From NCBI RefSeq assembly GCF_963678975.1, contig NC_089279.1, forward strand, positions 24,786,004 through 24,850,003: a stretch of DNA of 64,000 nucleotides, given 5' to 3'. The number at the start of each line of letters is the position of its first letter. Positions within the stretch are counted from its first letter, which is position 1. Below the pieces are notes generated by a model. The model had not been told where the DNA came from and made no database searches. It worked only from the letters and a program-made list of their open reading frames with translations. The stretch is from Dysidea avara. Its lineage: Eukaryota; Porifera; Demospongiae; Dictyoceratida; Dysideidae. This document shows, piece by piece, positions 58,235 to 64,000 of the stretch. Made by a program: the position numbers and the translations under genes.

Positions 58235-60690
58235 AATCAGTATTAATGGGATGGTAGGAAAAGTGCATTCTTGTCATGTTCCTTAGTAGCTAGATTTGCT
58301 TTTAACTATCATTAAGTTGATACATAGTTCCAAGTAACCAAAACAGTATGAGTTTCATGCACAAATGCTAACCATCATGATTCTTCATAATGATTCACAC
58401 ACTGTAAAGTGCTAATAATAAATATTTATTGGAATTCCTACCATAGGAACCTACGAGAGGGCCAAAGCCTGTAAATGTAGGGAATAAGAATCTTGGCATT
58501 AAACTGTGTAGAATGCAGATAATGTATAGTGGTGACTCAATCCTCTTGCAAACATGTAGTCTATAGACACCATCTTATCCCACTGTGCTTGAGCACATGG
58601 TGGTTTATCACTATTGTCCTCAACTCATCTTGCACTAAGACGATAAGAAAGATATTGCTCTAATACTAAAAATTTATGTACAAATCTGAAAAGCCATCTG
58701 TCTGCATTCCCTTGCAATCACCAACTTTTTCACTGTCTCCACACATACCAAAGCAGTTCTTGTGCAAAACAAGGTACTAAGAATAAATGACACTTCTTAA
58801 AGCCACCATTCATTATCTACAGCTCATTAAACGCAAGGGTGGTGCACCTGTTCAAATCCTTGCATGGTGAACCACAAGTAAACTGATACATTCAATTTAT
58901 GCATGCCTTTACAAGCAGGTTTTAGTAACCACAAAACTGTTCATAAGAGATTAACATATTGGTTAAAAGAATGAAAGTACCTTCTACTTGTGAAGTAGTG
59001 CATTTACTAGATTCAAGTCCCCTGATGGTTTTGCAAGCTTTTAAGTTGCAACTTGTTTTCATTTTATGGTTACAACTTTTACTTTCTGTTTTCTTTTTTT
59101 TGTCATTGCTTATATTTTACGGTTGTTAGGGAATTGAATCTCAGACTTCCTCCTTTCCCCCCATCCAAAACGGTGAGTCAAAACTACGTTAAACTGCACA
59201 CACACTCTTGAAAATACTCACAGATCAGTTTCAGGCAGTCTACTTTTCAAAACTCTCCTAGGGTACATATACGACTATCAAAATTCCCACATAGTGATAG
59301 CTATTCACACCTTTTTTAGATTGCTAGGGTCTCATGGTATTATACAATTACGATCAAATTATGATGTCTTTTTCACTTATTTATTTTTTAAAGGCTATAC
59401 AGCACGAATACTGAAGGTCTATAGGAACTAAATGTGTTTCAAAAGGTGAGAGAAAATCCATGACTGGACCTGGGCAGCCTCGACTCTGCAGCCATCCGAT
59501 TTGCGTTTGAATACTTACAGGAGTCTGCCAGGCAGTCAGGATGTTTTCCCCTTGTCTTGCACAAATGGACAATTGGAAACAGCAGAAATAAAAATGGAAA
59601 AAGGTCAAATTGTCATATGCATGTATGCTAAAATAGTTGCTTATTAGCCACTTCTTAAAGACCACCTTGTTACAAAGACCACTTCTGTACAAAGATTGCA
59701 TTGTAAGATTCTTATATTGACTACATTATAAGATAACTTCATTATAATGGCTACCTATATACAAGGACTATCTATTTCAATGTAAGTTCCAAACACTATA
59801 TTTCATGACTTTATTGTCAAGGTCAGCTAAACAAAGCTAGGCACTTAAAGTCATCTCCAAATGGGACTGCATTTTTCTTTGATACAGTTGCACTACACTT
59901 CACCTACAAGGCCGTTAAAGGTCCCTGTAACCACTATTTTGTATGTGACAGAACTATATATAACTGATTATGGTAAGGATGGTAGTCTGATAACTTGAAT
60001 GAAGTGTGTACCAATATAATGGGAGATGAAATTGACATCATAAAGTAGACCATAAATTTTCTGGAGCTTACAAACTTGACATAAGTTACTATAAGTGTTT
60101 TTTGCTAAGAAGGTCATAAAGAATACACCTGGGCCTACTTGACATGGTCACTACAATGGGCTGACCTTATTAATGAAGTCCTAAAGTATGTATCTGAGGT
60201 CTAACTACGTATACTTGACAGACTAATAATACATGTGGCAAGGTGGTCTTAGTAACAAGGTGGCTATTAAGCGAGGTTATAACATACACATGTATATGAA
60301 GGTTTGAACATTTCCATTTTCCAGTCCATTACCTGTTTCCAATTGCATGCAATAGATCTGACCTCCACATGGTTGGCCTGGATTATAATGCCAATATTGC
60401 AACAGTCATCATGCATCAAGCTCTACTAAGTATCAGGCTTTAGCCAATCACAAAAAATGAATACTGGCTTATGACACACTGAGCCTTGACTAACCAGTGA
60501 ACTATTTAAACCGTTTTTAAGTATACATGATGGTTCTGCATGTATATAGGGAATATACCGGTCATGATTTATCACGTTACATGAATCGATAACATATATA
60601 CTCACAGTGCACTGCAGGGTAGCTATCACTATGGTAATATATAATTTAATCTATTTGTCTGACACACTGCTTACTTTCTGGTGCATCGAC
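58235..60690. other. Gene-poor region with a reversed SINE at 59455-59550
   Basis: The SINE copy has the complement of the tRNA-like head (GGACCTGGGCAGCCTCGA, CAGGAGTCTGCCAGGCAG) seen at 53.78-53.86 kb. The rest is AT-rich without a supported gene. Confidence 0.55.
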
Positions 60691-61500
60691 ATGTATCATG
60701 AAAACAGCAACCTTTTACCCAAAACAGTAACTTTTCTGAAATACAATAGCGTTATCCCCAAAAACAGCAGCCTTGTCCTCGTATTTTGTCCCCTTAAAAA
60801 CACCATAATACACAAAACAGCAATACTTGTCCCCAGAAATAACAATATTCTTCATAATACACACGTCTTATGTATGATAACTCAAAACAGCTATACTTAT
60901 CTTCATACTACACACATCTTATGTATGTTAACTCAAAACAGCAACCTTGTACCCAAAAACAGTAACCTTCCCCAAATACAACAGCCTTGTACCCAAAAAC
61001 AGTAACCTTCCCCAAATACAACAGCCTTGTACCCAAAAACAGTAACCTTCCCCAAATACAACAGCCTTGTACCCAAAAACAATAACCTTTGCCAAATACA
61101 GCAGGCTTGACCCCAATAAGGCAGCCGTTGTCTAAAAAACAACAGTACTGTTCATAATACAGCACCTTGTCCCCAATACAGCACCTTGTCCCAATAATAA
61201 CTCTAATTTACAACAGCCTTACCCTCAGTACAACAGCCAAAATCAACACCTTGTTCCAACAAAACAGCAGCCTTGTCCTCAAACATAGCAGCCTTTTCCT
61301 CAATATCAGCCTTGACAGCAACCTTGTCCTAACACCTTGTCCCAATAAAAACAGCAGCCTTTTCCCCAATATAGTGCCTTGTCCCAATAAAAACTGCTCA
61401 GTCTTGTCCTCAATACAACACTCAAAAACAGTAGCCTTGTCCCCAATACAGCAGCCTTGTTCCCTTAAACAGCAGCCTTGTCTTCAACAGCTAGACTTCA
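60690..61500 (+). repeat. Satellite of about 20/40-bp units (ACAGCAGCCTTGTCCCC type)
   Basis: Degenerate CAGCAGCCTTGTCCCCAA units. Between 60941 and 61100 four near-perfect 40-bp units (AACAGCCTTGTACCCAAAAA plus CAGTAACCTTCCCCAAATAC) show recent expansion of a two-monomer block. Frames across it on either strand read repeats but drift, since 40 is not a multiple of three. Confidence 0.93.
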
Positions 61501-61504
61501 AGAA

Positions 61505-61870
61505 CTAGATTTGCACTCGCTTTTTTGTATACACAAAGAGGAGACCTAATTGAAGTGTTTAAGATACTAAACTCCTACTATCAAATTGACCCAAAAGATA
61601 TCTTTACATTACAACAAGACAGTGTTACCAGGGGCCATCAAATGAAACTTTTTAAACAAAGAATTAGCAGAAGCATTGGTCAACACTTTTTCAACTTTAG
61701 AATAATCCAACAATGGAATGACTTACCTGACGAAGTAATTCTGGCAAAAACAATATCTTCTTTCAAACACTCACTAGACCAATATTGGAGAGAAACTGGA
61801 CATGGACATTGTCAAAGGCCTTTGGCCTATTAATCAATTTTGTATTTTAATTGTCCATTAAATAATAATA
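61505..61870 (+). mobile_element. LINE 3'-end remnant inside the satellite
   Basis: Open frame at 61525-61833 reads RGDLIEVFKILNSYYQIDP ... FNFRIIQQWNDLPDEVILAK, the C-terminus of a non-LTR reverse transcriptase with the WN.LP segment, then a stop and an AATAATAATAACAATAAC tail. It splits the satellite, which resumes at 61875. The intact frame of about 100 residues suggests a fairly recent insertion. Confidence 0.82.
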
Positions 61871-61874
61871 ATAA

Positions 61875-62370
61875 CAATAACAGCCAAAAACAGCAGCCTT
61901 GTCCCCAGTACAGCAGCCAATACAGCAGCCTGTCTCCACAAGCAGCAGCCAATACAGCAGCCTGTCTCCAAAAGCAGCACCCTAGCCTTGTCCCCAAATA
62001 CAGCACCCCTATCCCAAAAAACAGCACCCTTATCCCCAAGCCTTGCCCCCAATACAGCAGCCTTCTACCCAAAAGCAGCAGCCTTGTCCCCAAAACATCA
62101 TCCTTGTCCTCATTGAACATTTCACAATCAAATTCTCCCCAGAATTTCCGGGTAGAATTGATACAACTTTCCTCCAACAGTAAATTTTCTTAATCCGACA
62201 TGAAGTAGGATTACTTAGCCAGTCAATCACTACTAGACTGTACTAAACAGCACCTCTCAGCAGGAGTACCATCTCCATGCCAAACAGGACCAGCAGCAGC
62301 GTGCCCAGCCAATTCAAGGTTTCCCCACAGACAATAACCTTTCCCCAAACAAGAGCTTTTCCCCACAGTT
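61875..62370 (+). repeat. Satellite, continuation after the LINE remnant
   Basis: More ACAGCAGCCTTGTCCCC-type units to about 62110, then a unit-poor gap and a few CCCCACAGACAATAACC-like units to 62370. Confidence 0.85.
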
Positions 62371-62706
62371 CATGCAGCCGTACCAGAAACATGCCTGAAA
62401 AATGTTGGTATCATCAACAAAAAAAAAACATGTTGTCAACAACTCCTGTCCTACTCTTCCCCTATGTAAGCAAACTGCACCCTGTGACATGTTAATTTGG
62501 GACAACCTGGTAATCATAACGTTTCACCTACAGTAACTCTTGTTTGCATTGATCAATCTACACCAGTTTTGGTAGGACACATGTATATGTAAGTCCCTAC
62601 CAGTTTAACACACCTGGAGAGTGACACCACTGTTTATTTTTATGGTGTGACCATAAATTTCTCATTGGGAAATGAGTCAAAAGCCTTCAACATTGCTACC
62701 AAACAT

Positions 62707-63337
62707 AATATGTGACCCAGTCTGGGAAAACCGGGCTTATCGCCTATTAAAAGTATCGAGAAACGCCAGTTTTAAGTATTTAGTGTGTTGTAGCTCACCA
62801 ATGGTTGAAGCTATGTGTACCAAATTTTCACACGTTTTACACCAATTCCTAACCTTCCAGAGTATCCACTGTGCAAGTAGCCAACAACTAAGTTTCCCGC
62901 CATTTTAGATAGTTTTTAAACCGAGGTTGACTGTATCAGGCGAGCTGCAAGTTGGGTGGGAGGAGGGTAAGATGGTGTTCAAAAATTGAAAAGGAAGGCC
63001 AAGGGATGAATTAGGCCACATTGTGGGCCATTGAGGTCTCAAAACTGGCTAAAATGAAAGGAACTTCACAGCAGAGGTACTTATTCAACACCACAGAGCT
63101 GTACAGCTACATACAGTCACCCCCCAGACTGACCAGAGCTCCATTAAGGCGTCACACCGCACATACGGATCGCCACTGGGCTTGGGAAAAGCAGCCAGCA
63201 AAACCAGACCACTCAAGTCTAGCTGATTTTGATTGTGGAATTAGATAGTTTATTCGTGTAGCTTTGTGTCCTGGGTGAAAAATCGAATCTGCTGAGATGG
63301 GTGATAAGACCGGTTTTCTCAGACTGGGTCACATATT
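62707..63337. mobile_element. TIR element with ATATGTGACCCAGTCTG ends
   Basis: Left AATATGTGACCCAGTCTGGG, right on the other strand AATATGTGACCCAGTCTGAG, both followed by AAAACCGG. About 630 bases, no transposase frame. A partial reversed relative lies at 39890-40285. Confidence 0.88.
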
Positions 63338-63364
63338 ATTTTGGTGACCTTTTATCATAATGCT

Positions 63365-63440
63365 GTCCCACTAGGGACCTGTGAGAAGACTAAATAAAGC
63401 CTGTGCATACAGGGAGTCAGATACATGTAACTGAATCAAT
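63365..63440 (-). repeat. SINE/LINE tail fragment
   Basis: TCCCACTAGGGACCTGTGAG and GCCTGTGCATACAGGGA match, on the other strand, the block at 53660-53715 beside the 53.8-kb SINE. Confidence 0.6.
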
Positions 63441-63472
63441 GAAGAATGCAGAAGAAATTCCAGACCCAGTGG

Positions 63473-63811
63473 TGCAGTGGAGTAACTAAACCCGGGCCTA
63501 GCCGGGCCTGGGCCCAGGTGTCAGCAATCAAGTCACACCCATAGAATTAGCAATAGAGTAGTAGAAAAAGACTATTTCACCGAATAATCGATCGAGACCT
63601 TGACAACAGCACACTTTTTTGGCTGCAAAACAGCTATATTACCTTTGGTTATTGTCAAATCACTTCAAACTGCCAGCTTATTGGTATAAGCACCTCTAGA
63701 AATAATTATCGTTTCGATAATTCGACTACTTTAATAGCTTTGCTTGTGTATACGACTTCAACTTATTGCACTGGGCCCTGGTGTTGGTACAAGTCTAGTT
63801 ATGCCACTGCA
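63473..63811. mobile_element. MITE with TGCAGTGG ends
   Basis: Left TGCAGTGGAGTAACTAAAC, right on the other strand TGCAGTGGCATAACTAGAC. About 340 bases with GGGCC-rich sub-termini (CCTGGGCCCAGG / CTGGGCCCTGG). The last 190 bases of the window show nothing further. Confidence 0.78.
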
Positions 63812-64000
63812 GTGGTGACTTGATCCCCCGCAACATGCAATCTAGGCATGTGCCAGAGGAGCCACACAGCTGGGATCTGTGATCTTCTCTGCATTCAACT
63901 TCTACTTAATCATTGACTTCTCGCCAACAAGGGAGTTTTTGCTAGAAAAATTGATCAGAAGTCCAACGATTTCCTCCCAAAAATTTGCTATTGGAAATCT

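Noticed and set aside
60908-61165. Open frames on the minus strand reading tandem FGEGYCFWVQGCC-like repeats
   Set aside because: They come from the 40-bp satellite; the period is not a multiple of three, so the repeats appear in all frames, and no start or splice context is seen.

Overview
The window reads as AT-rich, intron-containing animal DNA, most likely from a sponge (demosponge-like). The basis is the combination of metazoan domain families (talin head, Calx-beta receptor, CAP-Gly, kelch), a cluster of divergent TKL-type kinases, very short introns (about 50-60 bases) beside very long ones, and dense non-autonomous repeats. No bacterial operons, rRNA genes or CRISPR arrays are seen. 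The species call is inference; the domains and splice structures are read directly.

Layout. 1 to about 3.5 kb: a decayed Ty3/Gypsy-type LTR retrotransposon on the minus strand, cut by the window edge. 6.5-23.6 kb (+): the 3' part of a Calx-beta receptor gene with three Calx-beta domains, one membrane segment and a short cytoplasmic tail. Its 6.5-kb and 7-kb introns are filled with satellites, foldbacks, DNA transposons and LINE ends. 26.8-27.7 kb (-): a CAP-Gly gene, CYLD-like at best, with two apparent one-base losses. 28-35.9 kb: mostly repeats, including a fragment of a kinase pseudogene at 32.1-32.4 kb. 35.9-45.4 kb (+): a kinase / heptad coiled coil / kelch fusion gene. 48.2-52.5 kb (-): a gene that joins a complete talin-type FERM head to a coiled coil and a kinase domain that has lost its catalytic residues. 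55.3-57.1 kb (-): a close paralogue of that kinase with intact catalytic motifs and a different N-terminus. 58-64 kb: repeats, a 40-bp satellite, LINE remnants and terminal-inverted-repeat elements.

The main result is the talin-head/pseudokinase chimera at 48.2-52.5 kb. All splice phases agree across its three exons. Compared with the paralogue 7 kb away, the block around the catalytic loop is almost identical in DNA, yet two of its few differences turn HRD into HCV. A broken third copy at 32 kb carries the first of these changes only, suggesting an order of events. Three genes in about 20 kb thus carry related kinase modules attached to different partners (kelch, talin head, unknown N-terminus), which looks like a local centre of domain shuffling.

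The repeat fraction also has structure. A paired motif around TGACTGCTCTATTAGAGT recurs in several otherwise different repeat families, in two of them next to a tRNA-like head. A second set of repeats ends in a hairpin whose two arms change together between subfamilies. Exon boundaries here come from reading frames, GT/AG sites and phase agreement only; no transcript data were available.
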